A stretch of 64,000 nucleotides of DNA from Telopea speciosissima (GCF_018873765.1 NC_057916.1:30789501-30853500); one strand, 5' to 3'. Positions 34,755-47,048 are shown, counted from the stretch's first letter. The notes: generated by a model from the sequence alone, not told the origin. Numbers and translations are program-made.

Positions 34755-36660
34755 GTTTTAAGCAAAACAGAAACGTAGAGATGAAGAGGGGCATTGAGTG
34801 AGAAAATGTTTTATTTTGGATGGAATAAGCTCCAACGAGTTGGTATCTAAGTTAGTACATATTTGCAAATTTTATGCAAAGAATTTATGAAAGTAATGGG
34901 GAAAGTAAAACGTAGAGAAAGAGATGACAATAATTATATAAATTTTTTTTTTTTTGCATTCTTTTGTTGTCCAATCAATGGTTAGGATACTCTATTTAGT
35001 GGACTAAAGTGATGACAATAATTTAATTTCATGCACCGAGGTCTATTGTGATATTATAAAGTAGAGGGATCTACGACATGTAATGTTTTCTATCAATACG
35101 AACTTTATGGTTATTACCATACTAAGGTGTCCTTAAGGGCAATTAAGTTTAATTAGCTATTTGAGGAAGACTGTATTAAGCTATCTTGGTGTTTGACCCA
35201 ATAGGATTGTACCACTTGATATTTTAATCGAAAAAAAATGAAACGTAGAGAAAGAGAGATTGATCACAATAGTTCATATCGATCTTAAGAGATTCAAAGT
35301 CTCTCTCACTCTTTAAGTGTTGGGTGTTGCCATCGTTCGAGGGAGAATTCCACTGTGTTTTTATTCTATCAAGCATTGAGTGAAGATCAATTTCTATTTC
35401 TATAGGTTCAGTGTTCAAGTGTTGTAAATTGTTGGACGGGCTTCACTTTGCGGCATTAAATATGTATGCTTAAACCCTATTGAGATGTTTGTTTTGAACA
35501 CCCCAAACTACATGAGATTTGATTCATCGATTCGAATCGAAAATTTTTTGATTTAGAGTTGTGGCCACTAACACCAATAACTAGCAATCTGTTATGAGAC
35601 AGTTTAATTAGGGTTGAGATTTTGGATAGAGTGGACCCCAAGATCCTCTACTCACATAAGTTTCCCAACCGTAAAACAAGACATTGAGAAAATTAGCAAG
35701 TGACTACAACATGATTAGATGAATTGAACCTTGGTTTGAAATTTCATATATGGCAAATCCACATAATTTCTTGAACACCTAATAATCAGAATTGTCATAT
35801 CACATTTCACTTTAAAAAACCAGTTGTGGAAACCCGGACCCGTGCTGGTTCATTTGTAGCCCTTCTAATAACAACTATACATCAACTCGTTATAAGCCCA
35901 AAATTGGCACTTATCCTTACAACTTCCACACACTATATGAGTCTGATATGACTATTGTTATAAATTACCCTTCTTCAGACTTCAAGTGGGTTGGTTGGAG
36001 AGGTGGGCAGGTAAGGTAACTTAAATGAATAGATATAAATATTATATATATTTATATATATTGAAGGAAGTAGGTGAACCTTAAGATGATACAGTTGCAC
36101 TCCTACTACTACTACTACTACTACTATTGCTTAGTACAAAGTTTAGTTAAAACTTAAAACTGTTCACATTTATAAGGGGAGTTGAATTAATCATGCTGAC
36201 GACCCCCATTCAATGCCCTTTCAATGGATAATGAACGTTGGAGATCTTGACTGGACCCCATCCCTTTGTATGATTAGATCTCTACCGTCCATTTCCTCAC
36301 TTTTCATTATAATTAATTAAAATTAATTAATGATGAAAAAGTGTGTCAAACTCAATTCAATTCCGGTTGTTACGGAGCTTTGGTTATGTAGATTCCCAAA
36401 CAAAATTCAAATTTTTTCTTTTTACAGTTTCCTCCCTATTATTTAGAGAAATTTGAATGTAGTCTATTTTACTGTTTTATTAAAAACTCTTCATTTGGTG
36501 ATTTAGGGACCATTCCTGCTTGAAATGTCGAGAGTAACCTCCTGTCTTTATATTTGTTTGGTTTATAAAAGGGCTCCGCAGTAAATTTACGAATGAGAAG
36601 GGTAATTACGGGACAAATAAAATAATCAAGAGAATTACCTTTTGAAAATTAGACTACAAA
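34755..36660. other. Gene-poor stretch before the PSI-like gene
   Basis: AT-rich DNA with a (CTA)n run of about 8 units at 36101-36125. No coding open frame was recognised; the 64-codon frame at 35224-35418 has no family resemblance. Confidence 0.5.
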
Positions 36661-36679
36661 TCTGAACTCGATTGCGTTT

Positions 36680-37575
36680 GCGTCTCTGTGTGAGAGAGAG
36701 CAGAGAGTTCTCTTCCCTCCAACACTCAACTTTGTCTCTCAGCCACTCTCCTCTCCTCTGTCATTTAATCGATTGCAGAGGCTCCACGCCTGCGTGAATG
36801 CGCTTTTGCCCTTTCACGAAACCAAGCTTTTTTAAACACCCAGAAGTTCTTATTTTTTCCTCTCAGTTTTGTTCCAACTTTCTTCGACAAAAGTCGCCTG
36901 GAGGAATCGATGAGTTCTCAGTAGAGCTGTGTAGAGGTTCAGGTGCTTCGATTTGCTTCTTCTGGATAAGAATTAGTGCTCGGTGAATTCTGTTTTTGTT
37001 CTTGTCTTTGTCGACTTTTACTCGTTTCGGCTTCAGGACATTTTGATTTCTTGAGCGGTACGATGAACTATCAGACGACTTGTAAGGGTGAGTGTTCTGG
37101 TCCTTTTGGATACTTCTGTTGCCAGTGAATAGAAGAGGCAAGGATTCTGAAGACCGGATCTGTGGAAGTCTTGGAGCTTTCAATTTCTCTGGTTTTACTT
37201 CACTTCTTTATTGTCTATCGTAACTCTCGAGAGATTCTCTTTTTTCAGTCAATGCAACGGGATTCGAAAAGCTCGGTTCAGATCTACGGACAAGAAGGCA
37301 TTTTTGAAGCAGCTTTGGCGGCTTCGAATTTCAATATTCCGACGGAGATTCTTGTTTACATCACTTTTCAGTGATTCTCGCGGAAGAGCAGCGCGTTTTG
37401 CAAGGTGAAAAACCGGAAGAAGAGTTTCGGATACTTCTTCCAGTCATTCCGAGATTTCCCGTGTCTTGAACAGAACACTTGCACTTGCAGATGCTCTGAT
37501 CAGCAAGAGGCGTGCAAAAAAACAAAAAGGTTGGTGCTTCCGATCTCTGATCATCTTGCGGCTAAAGTAGCGGCA
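36680..37575 (+). promoter_or_regulatory. 5' leader of the PSI-like gene, with a probable leader intron
   Basis: A pyrimidine-rich tract of CTCTCC type (about 36705-36765) is typical of plant transcription starts. A donor AAGG/GTGAGT at 37088 and an acceptor TTCTCTTTTTTCAG ending at 37248 would remove a 161-bp intron. Several short upstream ORFs exist, for example 36798-36986, and could dampen translation. The leader limits are inferred. Confidence 0.45.
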
Positions 37576-39378
37576 ATGGTTGCAGAGGCTTGGATTTTAA
37601 AGATGGGGAACCAGGTAAGTCACAATCTCAAGCACGCTCTTTCCCTAGACCCTTCCAAGAGAAAGAACAACAAAAAGCTAGAACAGAAAGAGACTATTGG
37701 CATTCTCTCTTTTGAAGTCGCAAATGTAATGTCGAAAACTCTTCACCTCCACAAATCCCTAACCGATCAGGAGGTTTCTAGGCTTAAAAACGAGATCCTC
37801 AAGTCTGAAGGAGTAAGAAACCTTGTCTCCTCTGACGAGTCTTACCTTCTCGAACTCGCCGTTGCTGAAAAGCTCGACGACCTGAACCGTGTGGCTGCTG
37901 TTGTTTCTAGATTAGGGAAGAGGTGTACTGAGCCTGCATTGCAGGGTTTCGAGCATGTTTATGCTGACATTATGTCTGGGGTTATTGATGTGAGGGAACT
38001 TGGCTTCTTGGTCAAGGACATGGAAGGAATGATTAGGAAGATGGAGAGGTATGTAACTTCGACTTCGAATCTTTATAATGAATTGGAGGTCTTGAACGAG
38101 TTGGAGCAGGCAACGAAGAAGTTTCAGAATACCCAACACGAGGAAAGTCGCCGGGCCTTTGAGCAGAAAGTAATCTGGCAGAGGCAGGATGTGAGGCATC
38201 TAAAGGACGTTTCACTGTGGAACCAGACGTACGATAAGATTGTAGGGTTGTTGGCGAGGACGGCTTGTACAATTTATGCGAGGGTCTGTATTCTGTTTCG
38301 CGAATCTCTTTCAAGGCCTGGCCTCTCTGTTTTAGGGACAGAATCCTCTACTGGAAGAGAAGGTTCATCTCCTGCTCAGGAGCAGAGTGGACAACTTTCG
38401 GGCCAGATTGATGCGCGACGTCATTTTAAGCTGGCTTCTGAACCGTTACAACCGGCTTCAAGTAAGAGCAATGCTCATAAATCAGGACCTATTGAGAAAG
38501 TTGCAGGGGAGACAAGGCCGACAACTGCTGGGCCGAGGCTGGTATCACAGAGAAGTGAAGTTATTTCTTTTCGTGATGAAGATTTCATTTTTCCGTGCGG
38601 GGCTAATCCTGGGAAGCTCTTCATGGAGTGCCTTAGTTTGAGCAGTTCTGCTTCAATGTTGGATGATGACTATGAGCATGAGGACCACAATAGTCATTCT
38701 TCAGGTTATCACACTGCTGGAAATGGGTTGAGGAGGGAGCATCCATATCGATTTGGTTTCTCTGGTCAAGTTGAAACTGGTGCTGCTTTAAGCAGAGATC
38801 AGAAACAGTCCAAGTGTAGTTTGCCTAGCAAATCAATATTTGGCTTCAAGAGTAGGTCAATGATATATGCCACTCCTTCCACGGTTGGAGGCTCTGCTCT
38901 TGCATTGCATTATGCAAATGTCATAATTGTCATTGAGAAGCTGCTTCGCTACCCCCATTTAGTTGGTGAGGACGCCAGGGACGATCTGTATCAGATGCTG
39001 CCGACAAGTTTAAGAATGTCATTGAGAATGAGCCTCAAGTCTTATGTTAAGAATTTGGCAATATATGATGCTCCCCTTGCTCATGATTGGAAAGAAACAC
39101 TTGATAAGATACTAAAATGGCTTGCACCTCTGGCACATAACATGATCAGATGGCAAACTGAGCGTAATTTTGAGCAACAACAAATTGTTACGAGGACAAA
39201 TGTTCTTCTGCTCCAGACATTATATTTTTCTGATAGGGAGAAGACAGAGGCAGCTATCTGTGAGCTTCTTGTTGGTCTGAACTACATATGCCGTTATGAG
39301 CACCAGCAGACTGCCTTACTGGATTGCGCAAGCAGTTTTGATTTTGATGATTGTGTGGAATGGCATTTAAAACACTGA
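37576..39378 (+). CDS. DUF3475/DUF668 protein, PSK SIMULATOR (PSI)-like
   Basis: A single-exon protein of 600 residues from the ATG at 37576 (MVAEAWILK). The DUF3475 region lies at about residues 40-100 (IGILSFEVANVMSKT ... LLELAVAEK). A helical, charged segment follows to about 260, then a low-complexity linker with Ser and Gly. DUF668 covers about 438-540 (GSALALHYANVIIVIEKLL, LPTSLRMSL, TLDKILKWLAPLAHNMIRW). Proteins of this type include Arabidopsis PSI1-3, which promote growth in phytosulfokine signalling; the exact role of this subgroup is not established. The frame is open upstream to 37405, but those residues look like translated leader. A second in-frame ATG at 37603 gives MGNQVS, an N-myristoylation motif. 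Both starts have G at +4 and a purine at -3. A strong donor-like CAGGTAAGT directly follows the GNQ codons. Confidence 0.9.
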   Translation: MVAEAWILKMGNQVSHNLKHALSLDPSKRKNNKKLEQKETIGILSFEVANVMSKTLHLHKSLTDQEVSRLKNEILKSEGVRNLVSSDESYLLELAVAEKLDDLNRVAAVVSRLGKRCTEPALQGFEHVYADIMSGVIDVRELGFLVKDMEGMIRKMERYVTSTSNLYNELEVLNELEQATKKFQNTQHEESRRAFEQKVIWQRQDVRHLKDVSLWNQTYDKIVGLLARTACTIYARVCILFRESLSRPGLSVLGTESSTGREGSSPAQEQSGQLSGQIDARRHFKLASEPLQPASSKSNAHKSGPIEKVAGETRPTTAGPRLVSQRSEVISFRDEDFIFPCGANPGKLFMECLSLSSSASMLDDDYEHEDHNSHSSGYHTAGNGLRREHPYRFGFSGQVETGAALSRDQKQSKCSLPSKSIFGFKSRSMIYATPSTVGGSALALHYANVIIVIEKLLRYPHLVGEDARDDLYQMLPTSLRMSLRMSLKSYVKNLAIYDAPLAHDWKETLDKILKWLAPLAHNMIRWQTERNFEQQQIVTRTNVLLLQTLYFSDREKTEAAICELLVGLNYICRYEHQQTALLDCASSFDFDDCVEWHLKH

Positions 39379-40426
39379 TCTTTGTACATTCTGTGACCGA
39401 GTGGGCAATGGTGGAGACTATTCTGTGACTTTTGATGCTTGTTTCTGGACATTCCTTGACTTTTACACAATGTGGATACAGAGTTTGGCACTTGGAAGTG
39501 TTACATGATGTACAATACAGTTACTGATTGTATTTTGCTTGTGAGGTATGAAAATTTTCGAATGTATATAGCTCCAAAATATTTATAAGAAATACAGATT
39601 CCATGTGTCATACTCTTTTCTGCTGAAAGAATCCAAGATAATAGCAAAATTTTAATGATCCAAAGTTTATTTGTTTTCGACTTGCTTTACTTCTCCTGAG
39701 TTTGCATGTCTATGCTCTAGAGTATATTTTATAGTTGAACATCAATTGCCTGCACACTTACCAGTTGCTTGTAAGAAAGCTGAATCACAACGTTTACATT
39801 GGTGCATCAGTTCAAAATAAGAGTGATAATTGAAAATGATATTCATGACTATTAGCTTTGTGGCTTCTGAGCTGTCTTGTGGTAGAAAGTCAAAAAGCCC
39901 AAGAACTTTAGCAAGTAATCAAAACTCCATTGAGCTACATAATGGAGTTAATGGACTTCAATTCAAATCAAAATTGCTACTTGTAGAAGGCAAGCATGCC
40001 TCTCACACTGGAACAAGTCACTGTAACTAGCTATTGAATATATTGGAAAGTTGTGAACTCTCACATTTCTTATTGATGAAAATTCAAAAGCTCCTTCCTT
40101 GAGTGTCTTGGTCTCATGTCTCTCTCTCTCTCTCCCCCCCCCCCCTCTCTAAAAAAGGGGTCTTGGTCTCAGGAGTGGGGGAACTGAAAACATAATGAAT
40201 GAGGAAAATATTCAGATACAAATGAAATTAGTTATTGAACAAAGGGAAAACTGTACTAAATTGAAACCCATACTCCTGATTTGCTATGTGGTAGATATTG
40301 GGCCACCAGGTAGCCTTTCCTACCTAGGCTGTAATGGAAACCAAACCTTTCTTATTTTTGATAAAAATATTTCAAGTGCATGAAAGCAATGGAATACAAT
40401 ATTTTCAACTTAACTACAAGTCACCT
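39379..40426. other. 3' region of the PSI-like gene and intergenic DNA
   Basis: The presumed 3' UTR holds AATACAG and TATAAGAAATA words near 39580-39600 that could act in polyadenylation. A (CT)n/C-run lies at about 40119-40148. No further gene was recognised. Confidence 0.45.
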
Positions 40427-41140
40427 CAACCCAGCCTCATCTCAACTAATTGGGGTCGGCTACATGGATCTTCTTTCTCCAATCAACTCTATTCAAAACC
40501 ATACTTGTTACTAGTCGTAAGCTACGCATGTCTTTCCTCACAATTTCTTCTAAAGCCATTTTAGGCCTACCTTTGACTCTTTTTGGTTTTCCAATTTCAA
40601 TCATATCACCCCTCCTTACTAGAGCATTCAAAGGCTTCTGTTGCACATATCCATACAAGCTCAAACGATTTCTCCATGTATTGGACCTACTCCAAGATTA
40701 GCTCTAATTTGTTTAATTCCTTATTTTATCTTTTCTAGTTTTACCACTCATCTATCTCGACATCCTCATTCAGGTACACTAAGTTTTTTTATATGTAATC
40801 TTTTCACCACTCAATATTCAACTCTATACATCATTGCTGGTCATATCATTGTTATATAAATTTTTCCTTTGAATTTAAAGGAATATGTCGATCATAACAC
40901 TCCGGATGTACCTGTCCATTTCATCCACCCTGATCTAATTCTTTGTGCAACATCATCCTCTATTTCTTCTTCTTTTTTTTTTTTTAAATAATTGAGCCTA
41001 GGTACCTAAAACTATTACTTTTGCGGTATCTCCCTATCATCAATTTTCACTACCCCAGTTCCAGTCCTACTATTACTAAAGTTTCTCTTCATGTACTTTA
41101 GTTGTGTTCTTATGGAATGCAATATTAGTTTTTCACATTT
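40427..41140 (-). mobile_element. RTE-clade LINE 3' fragment
   Basis: On the minus strand the order matches the C-terminus of a plant RTE reverse transcriptase. A YLGSII-type palm motif lies near 41000-40990, GWMKW-type sequence near 40925, and RRGDMIEIGKPKRVKGRPK within 40664-40560. It ends VDWRKKIHVADPN followed by the conserved tail. Many stops and shifts make it a pseudogene. Confidence 0.75.
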
Positions 41141-42586
41141 GATGGTTCTTAAGGTAATCCTTCTCCCCCACCCCCCTTGATCTTTTTCTTTATATAATCT
41201 GATCTTTGCTAGAGTTGTTCTCTCTTTAGTTCCAGCTTCTGATTTTCTTTTTCTTCATTACTCAAACCTGTTATCATAAGTTCAACCAAACTAGAGAGAT
41301 ACTGACTTGAAAACAGATGCATGGTATTGAGTGTATAATGTAATACTTCTATAAGGTTTTGACAATTAGGAGAAATTTTATTTTGCTTCTGAGGAACTAT
41401 GCTACCTCCTCTTTCTAGCTTGCTGTGGAGGAAGGTCAGTATTCATCTTCCCATTTCCCTTTGTTCTGATATTCAACTGATTATCAGCTTATGGCTTAAC
41501 ATGAACTTTTATTCCTACGATTCGTAAGGATCAGGATTTGTGTGTGACCTTTGTATTACTTGTCGGTGATAGCATTACTAGAGCATAATTTCATTTTCTT
41601 AGAATGTATTTCCTCTGACACTGATGACACTCCTGACCCACTCTTAAAAGAACCAATAATTCATCATCTGGCATTGACTCTTGGTATTTTATATTTACAA
41701 CCTGATTCAACTTCCTAACAGAGTATTTTGCTTTGGCTTCCAGATTTCTTACTCCAGCATAAAGGTTGACATGAGACTTAAAGAGAGCCCTTGAAAAAAG
41801 ATGCAATTTTGAATATGCAGGGACATAAGATACCTGTATATTTATATATTTTTTTTATCTGCGTCATATAATGTTGAAAGCTGATGATGAGATTGCTTTG
41901 TGGTTCTCTAATAGCTATATAAAGCCATTTGATGTTGGATGCATCAGTTCCAAGTTGCAACACATAGCAGCAACTTGCATTTTCACTGTTGTGTCTTAGC
42001 TTGCTGCTGGTGCAATGGCAGTAGTGCCTTTCAATCACCATTCAAAATAAGGCAGCATGGAAGTAACATCAAAGACTATACATTACTTTCTAGCTTTATA
42101 GGTTGATTAGAATTGATATCTTGTTGTTTGAGAAAGGGGCAAGAATTCCTCTAAAGTTGAACTTCATATACGCTTTTGAGGATGTCACTGTCACTGTCAT
42201 TTTTATATACTGGACAACAAAGCTGAAACCTATAAATGTTGTCACATTTTTTACCATTTGATGGATAGGATTCTGTTAGGATTGGCCATTTGTGAAATTT
42301 CAAATCCACATATTTCTTTATATTTACAACCATTTCTCACTGGTTTTGACTTTTTAATAGATATTAACACTATCTGTTCACAGTATTTTGGCTCTGCTAG
42401 AATACCACATAGCATATATACTAGAGCTGTATGAGGAGGCTTCCCTAAATGACCATACAGGAACATTTCTTTTTATTAACATAAGATGTGAAAAAAAAAT
42501 TTGAATGAAAAGGAATCTTCCTTTTAAGCATAACAGGAATCTGATTTATTTTTACAATTTAATGAAAATAGCAAATTTACAATCAT
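41141..42586. other. Intergenic DNA, no gene seen
   Basis: AT-rich, no coding-like frame. The 70-90 codon minus-strand frames (41591-41806, 41778-42041) have no family resemblance. Confidence 0.45.
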
Positions 42587-42660
42587 AGTTATCAGGGTGC
42601 CTGCCGCCTACGCGTCTAGACTCTTTCTTGGGGTCAAGGTGACATCACACCTTGATACTT
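42587..42660. mobile_element. Left end of a hAT-like element
   Basis: CATAGTTATCAGGGTGCCTG followed by GCCGCCTACGCGTCTAGAC resembles the termini at 5331 and 6755. The matching right end was not found. Confidence 0.4.
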
Positions 42661-42834
42661 CATGAGATGTGCTCTCTTATCTCATTTTTTCTCATTTCTT
42701 TCTTGAGGTATAATGGTGGGACCTTGGGAGGAAATTTCACTTGATTTCATACAGATAAAATAATGGCAAACCCAACAATCTTATAGGAAAGTTTTTCTTC
42801 ACCCAAGGAATCACTTCACCCATCATTGTGATCT

Positions 42835-43075
42835 CATCATTGATAAGGATAAAGTTTCTCTCCTCACACATGACAACTGGATGGAGGAGAAAATCAAGTA
42901 GAAAATGGAGGAGAACATCAAGTAGATAATCATGCCTTATTTGCTTGATGTTTAAGATACTAGAATCCTCCTTTTATGTTGAGAGTTTTAAATTGAATAT
43001 AACTTTCCCTTTGTACTCCTTTTTTATTCTATAAATAAAATTACCAAAGCAAGCCATTCATTCTGTTATGAACAA
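42835..43075 (+). repeat. Copia LTR copy or fragment
   Basis: The stretch with ATAAAGTTTCTCTCCTCACA, the repeated GGAGGAGAA...ATCAAGTAGA words and GATGTTTAAGATACTAGAAT closely parallels 44613-44740, which directly follows a copia polypurine tract. It ends in TCTATAAATAAAATTACC-type sequence, as LTR 3' parts do. Confidence 0.55.
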
Positions 43076-43429
43076 TCTAGGCATTTTGATGCAACTCTTT
43101 CCCCCCCCCCCCTGCGCTCACCAAAAAAAAAAAAAAAAAAAAACAAAGGAGATTGCTGAACTCGAATCGAGAGAAGATAAAACAAGCTTCAAAGAAAGCA
43201 TAATTCGGATATAGAAATTTCCTCAGTAAAATAAGGATAACTTATTAAATATAAATTGGTTTGAGGTGATTCCAAAGTCAAAAGTTCGAGGACTAATAGT
43301 CTAAAACTTTGCTAGCAAACTCTCCTTAAAAAAACTTATGTAAGATCTCCAAAAAATTTCTTGAAGTAGAGGCATATTCATTGGACAAATTCTGAAATGG
43401 CAAAGAGATGAGTATGGATAAATATGGGG

Positions 43430-44405
43430 TTGAAATGCAACTTTTCTAGGATGATTACAGCTTCAACGAGGTCTTGCAACTCTTCTAAGATGCAAGTGAA
43501 GTAGAAAATTTCAACTCTTCTAGGATGGAATGAAACTTCTTCAAGGTTTCAAAGGAGAACTCTTTTAGGTTCAAAGAAAACTCACAATTGGAGAATCACA
43601 ATTTGATTGATCAAAATTCACTGTTTTGTTATAGAATTTGATGGCCTTTTATAGGCATTACAAGAATTGTAAAAAGAAAATCATACCCATGAGATCTAAA
43701 GGCTGAAATTACATGTAAACTTTCCAAGAAAAGAAGACTCCAGAAAATGTAATAATGAAAGTAACTTCCATGACATAGGGGACTTCTCCAATGTGCCTTG
43801 ATGCAAGCTCTGAGGTTGAAATGGGAGTCCCAATAAAGAAGGCTCTAGAAGATGTTTAGTGCTACCCAAGAGAGTGCATGGGAGAAGGTGAGCTTCATGG
43901 GGAAATGACGAGATACAAGGGAGACGAAAGGTCATGGGCGAGTTGGACTACACATGTTCAGTATAAAATGCATAAATCCTTCGTTTTAGCTAAAATTGAC
44001 CTCATGCTAATGACATTTTAACGAAGATTGCAGATCTATAATTTTGTCTGAAATAGATTTCTTCAAATTCTCATTGTCGGTATCCCAAAAATGCCCTTGA
44101 AGTTGGTACATGTATACAATTAGGATTCTGGTTGGGGCCTTGGGCTAGTTGCTACATGGTTTTTGCCTTGGGGTGAACTTTGGGCTGCACTTAAGCTCTT
44201 TTGAGCTTGGGCCACACCTTGGGTTGGGCCTTGGAATGTACTTGTTGCACTTGAAGTCGGGCTGATCTCCGAAGAGCATGTGGTTAGCCCAATTGAGTAG
44301 AGAGCTGGTCAGGGTCGGCAACATGGGTATGAGCGTGGCCTGCATCATTCTCCCTGTCTACAAAAGAATTCGTCCTTGAATTCTTGTTCCACCAAAATGT
44401 ATTTG
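43430..44405 (-). mobile_element. Ty3/gypsy 3' end and LTR fragment
   Basis: On the minus strand AAGAATTCAAGGACGAATTC and GACAGGGAGAA (purine tract, about 44348-44358) lead into TGATGCAGGCC at 44347, the same arrangement as the 3' end of the 2899-4615 element. The LTR then runs leftward for several hundred bases; its far end is not fixed. The 5' part of the element is missing. Confidence 0.55.
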
Positions 44406-44745
44406 AGCTCCATCGGAGGTCAAGTGCAAGCTTAGGGATCACGTCATGCATGAGACAACCAATAGAAATGAGATTGGTGACAAGGAAAGTATTCTCCCCT
44501 TTGCTTCAACTTGTTGATATTTTTACCAAAGCTCTTGCCAGTTCTGCATTTTTATCTCTGCGGTCCAAGCTTGGTATTCATGATCATTCCCACCTTCGCT
44601 TGAGGGGGAATTATAAAGATGGAGTTTCTACTCTTTACACAAGATAAGTGGATTGAGGAGGAAATCAAACGGATAATGGAGGAGGAAATCAAGTAGATAA
44701 TCAAACATTATTTGTTTCTATGTTTAAGATATCAAAATCCCCCCT
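44390..44745 (+). mobile_element. Ty1/copia RNase H C-terminus plus 3' LTR start
   Basis: A frame (within 44384-44647) reads QLVDIFTKALASSAFLSLRS and KLGIHDHS, the conserved end of copia RNase H. An upstream RDHVMHE piece is in another frame. TTGAGGGGGAATT (about 44604-44616) is the polypurine tract, followed by LTR sequence like 42835-43075. It abuts a gypsy fragment on the opposite strand, so one element inserted into or recombined with the other. Confidence 0.75.
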
Positions 44746-44789
44746 CTTTTTTTTTGGGCCTATAGCTTCCAAAGTTTGAGCAGATAACA

Positions 44790-45335
44790 ACAACAAAAAA
44801 CTCAGGCTTATCCCAACTTAATAGGGTCAGCTACATAGATCCAAACAAAACAAAGTAGAGAAAACTGAGGCCTAAACAAAAAAAGGGGGAATGAATAGAT
44901 GGGGAAAGGAGGGATGGGAAAAGAGATGAGAAATGAAAATGGAAAATGACAAATGCAAGATGGAAGATAAAAAGAAAAATGAAAGGTGAAGGATGAAGGT
45001 AAGAGGAAAGAGGCACAGTCAGGAGAATCTCAGCTAAATGGGGTCTGCTATATGGATCCTTGCTCCCTCCAATAGGCTCTATCTGAGGTCATACTAGGTA
45101 CAAGACCTAAACTATGCATGTCCTTCCTCACAATTTCTCATATGGTCATTTTAGGCCTGCCCCTATCACTTTTAGCTCTTTCAATCGGGATCATATCACT
45201 CTTCTTTATTGGGACATCCCTAGGCCTCCATTGAACATGACCATACCATCTCAAACGACTCTCTTGGAGCTTGTCATTGATTGAGGCAACTCCCAAGTCA
45301 GCTCTAATACGTTCATTTCTCACTTTTGAGCAAAT
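44790..45335 (-). mobile_element. RTE-clade LINE fragment(s)
   Basis: The minus-strand frame 45323-45138 reads LRWYGHVQWRP and IERAKSDRGRPKM, the RTE reverse-transcriptase C-terminus, and decays into tail sequence to about 45005. A second tail copy (GTCAGCTACATAGATCC) lies at about 44826-44842. In between is purine-rich simple sequence (44860-45000). Confidence 0.65.
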
Positions 45336-45339
45336 ACAA

Positions 45340-45885
45340 CTACATAGTAGCGGGCCCTATGTGTTGGGTTGAGAGATGAGGTTCTTACCTCAATTTTGGA
45401 GAACCTTTTTCGATTCCAATGTGATCAAGCATATATACACGTATGATGAAGAAAAATTCAGTTAGTAACATGCAACAGCCATTACTTTTTGTCATGATGG
45501 TAGTGGTTTATCAGCCCAGAAGTTGATTTGATCAACCAGCAAGTCAGCCTCCTTCCATAAGTTGATCTCTGTCTGGGTTTAAAAACTATTAATAGTTCTT
45601 CTTTCTCTTCTTAATTTCCTCTCTCTTTTGTGTATCCTGACAAGTCCTGAATGTGTGTGATCTATGAGGTACAGGCAAGGAGGACTATGCCATGCATTTC
45701 CTACGACATCAAATGATCGGACAGAGCCTGGGCGTGCTATGTAAGGTTTTAGGGCCTCATGTATTGAGCAGCTGATCAGACACAGTCACTTGGTGGTTTT
45801 ATCTCATTTTAGTAAGCAACTCAACTCACCTCCTTGGTGTTGGAGGGCATAAAGTCTCGTGGATGATTTTCAATCCTTTATGCAA
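45340..45885. other. Intergenic DNA, no gene seen
   Basis: No open frame, terminal repeat or coding similarity was recognised. Confidence 0.45.
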
Positions 45886-45888
45886 TTT

Positions 45889-46068
45889 GGATACTCTACT
45901 GCCAAGCTGCCCGGCAGGACCCTACTGCCAAGACACAGCAAGGCGGTAAATGACCACCTTACCCCTACTCGGGCAAGATGCTTGGGCAGGGGTAAGGCGG
46001 TCATTCCTCACCTTGTAGTGTCTTGGTAGTAGGGTCCTGCTGGGCAGCTCGGCAGTAGAGGATGAGGG
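45889..46068. mobile_element. Hairpin MITE, copy 4, with arms of about 90 bp
   Basis: CTCTACTGCCAAGCTGCCCG and the sequence up to about 45970 pair with 45990-46065. The arms themselves contain the family core: AATGACCACCTTACCCC on one side and its inverse GGGGTAAGGCGGTCATT on the other. The target duplication is not clear. Confidence 0.6.
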
Positions 46069-46301
46069 TCAAAACTCCCAAAGTTTAGTATCTATTTCAA
46101 AGCCAACTAGGTGGGACATATTTGGATCAAGGATGAAAAAATGTGGGCCATATGGTTGAGATGGGATTTAGAACTGAGCATGTACTGGGCATGTGGCTTC
46201 TCTTCTGCCTTGAATTTAAACGTCAATCGGTTCTTCTATGTTTGGGTTGGATGAAGCCCAGCCCGAATTTGGAAGGCCAGACTCAGGCCCAATGGTTTGG
46301 T

Positions 46302-46464
46302 CCTAGACCTGAATGATGACCATGATAGCACATAATGGGCTGGCTTGTCTGCGGGCTCAAAACTCAGCCCAGTTACAAGTCTCCCTAGGCTTGAATGATG
46401 ACCATGATAGCAAACAATGGGCTCGGCCGTCGGCCCAAAACTCAGACCAGTTACAAGTCTCCCA
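46302..46464. repeat. 82-bp tandem duplication
   Basis: Two adjacent copies contain TGAATGATGACCATGATAGC and CCAGTTACAAGTCTCCC, with a dozen or so differences. A CT-rich and (CA)n run follows (about 46490-46530). Confidence 0.75.
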
Positions 46465-46539
46465 TATGGGGGGTTTGAGAATGGAGATCTCTCTCTCTCT
46501 CTCTGTCTCTCTCACACATACACACACTTTTCACTCTTA

Positions 46540-47017
46540 AAATGGGACCACACACTCATTTTTCACCCTTAAAATGGGACCGAGTTTTCCTCAAGCCATG
46601 GTGAAAGAAACTCCTCCATCGATGGTCATTAATGGCATTGGATGGGTGCTAGGTAACTATGGAGCCATGGAGGGCATTTTAGACCTCCAACAAATATGGG
46701 TAATAATAATAATTTTTTTGGGTAAGAATAGGGTATTAATAATCACCCTCTAGATGGGTCATGGGTGGGAGTTTCCTTCACCCACTGTGAAGGAAAACTT
46801 TCTCGCTTAAATGATTCAATGCTATGAATGATCCTAAAATAGTGAATGTCATCATTAACTCCCCGTCCTTATCACAAATGTCCAAAATATTCTTTTTTTA
46901 TCCAATCAAAGGATCAAAGATCCTGTGGATTAAGAGATTCTCTCTTTACCATAGGTGAACGAAAACTAGATCCAAAGGTAAAATCCAGTTTGACCTATCC
47001 CCTACACCCTAGGAGAG

Positions 47018-47048
<31 letters not shown>

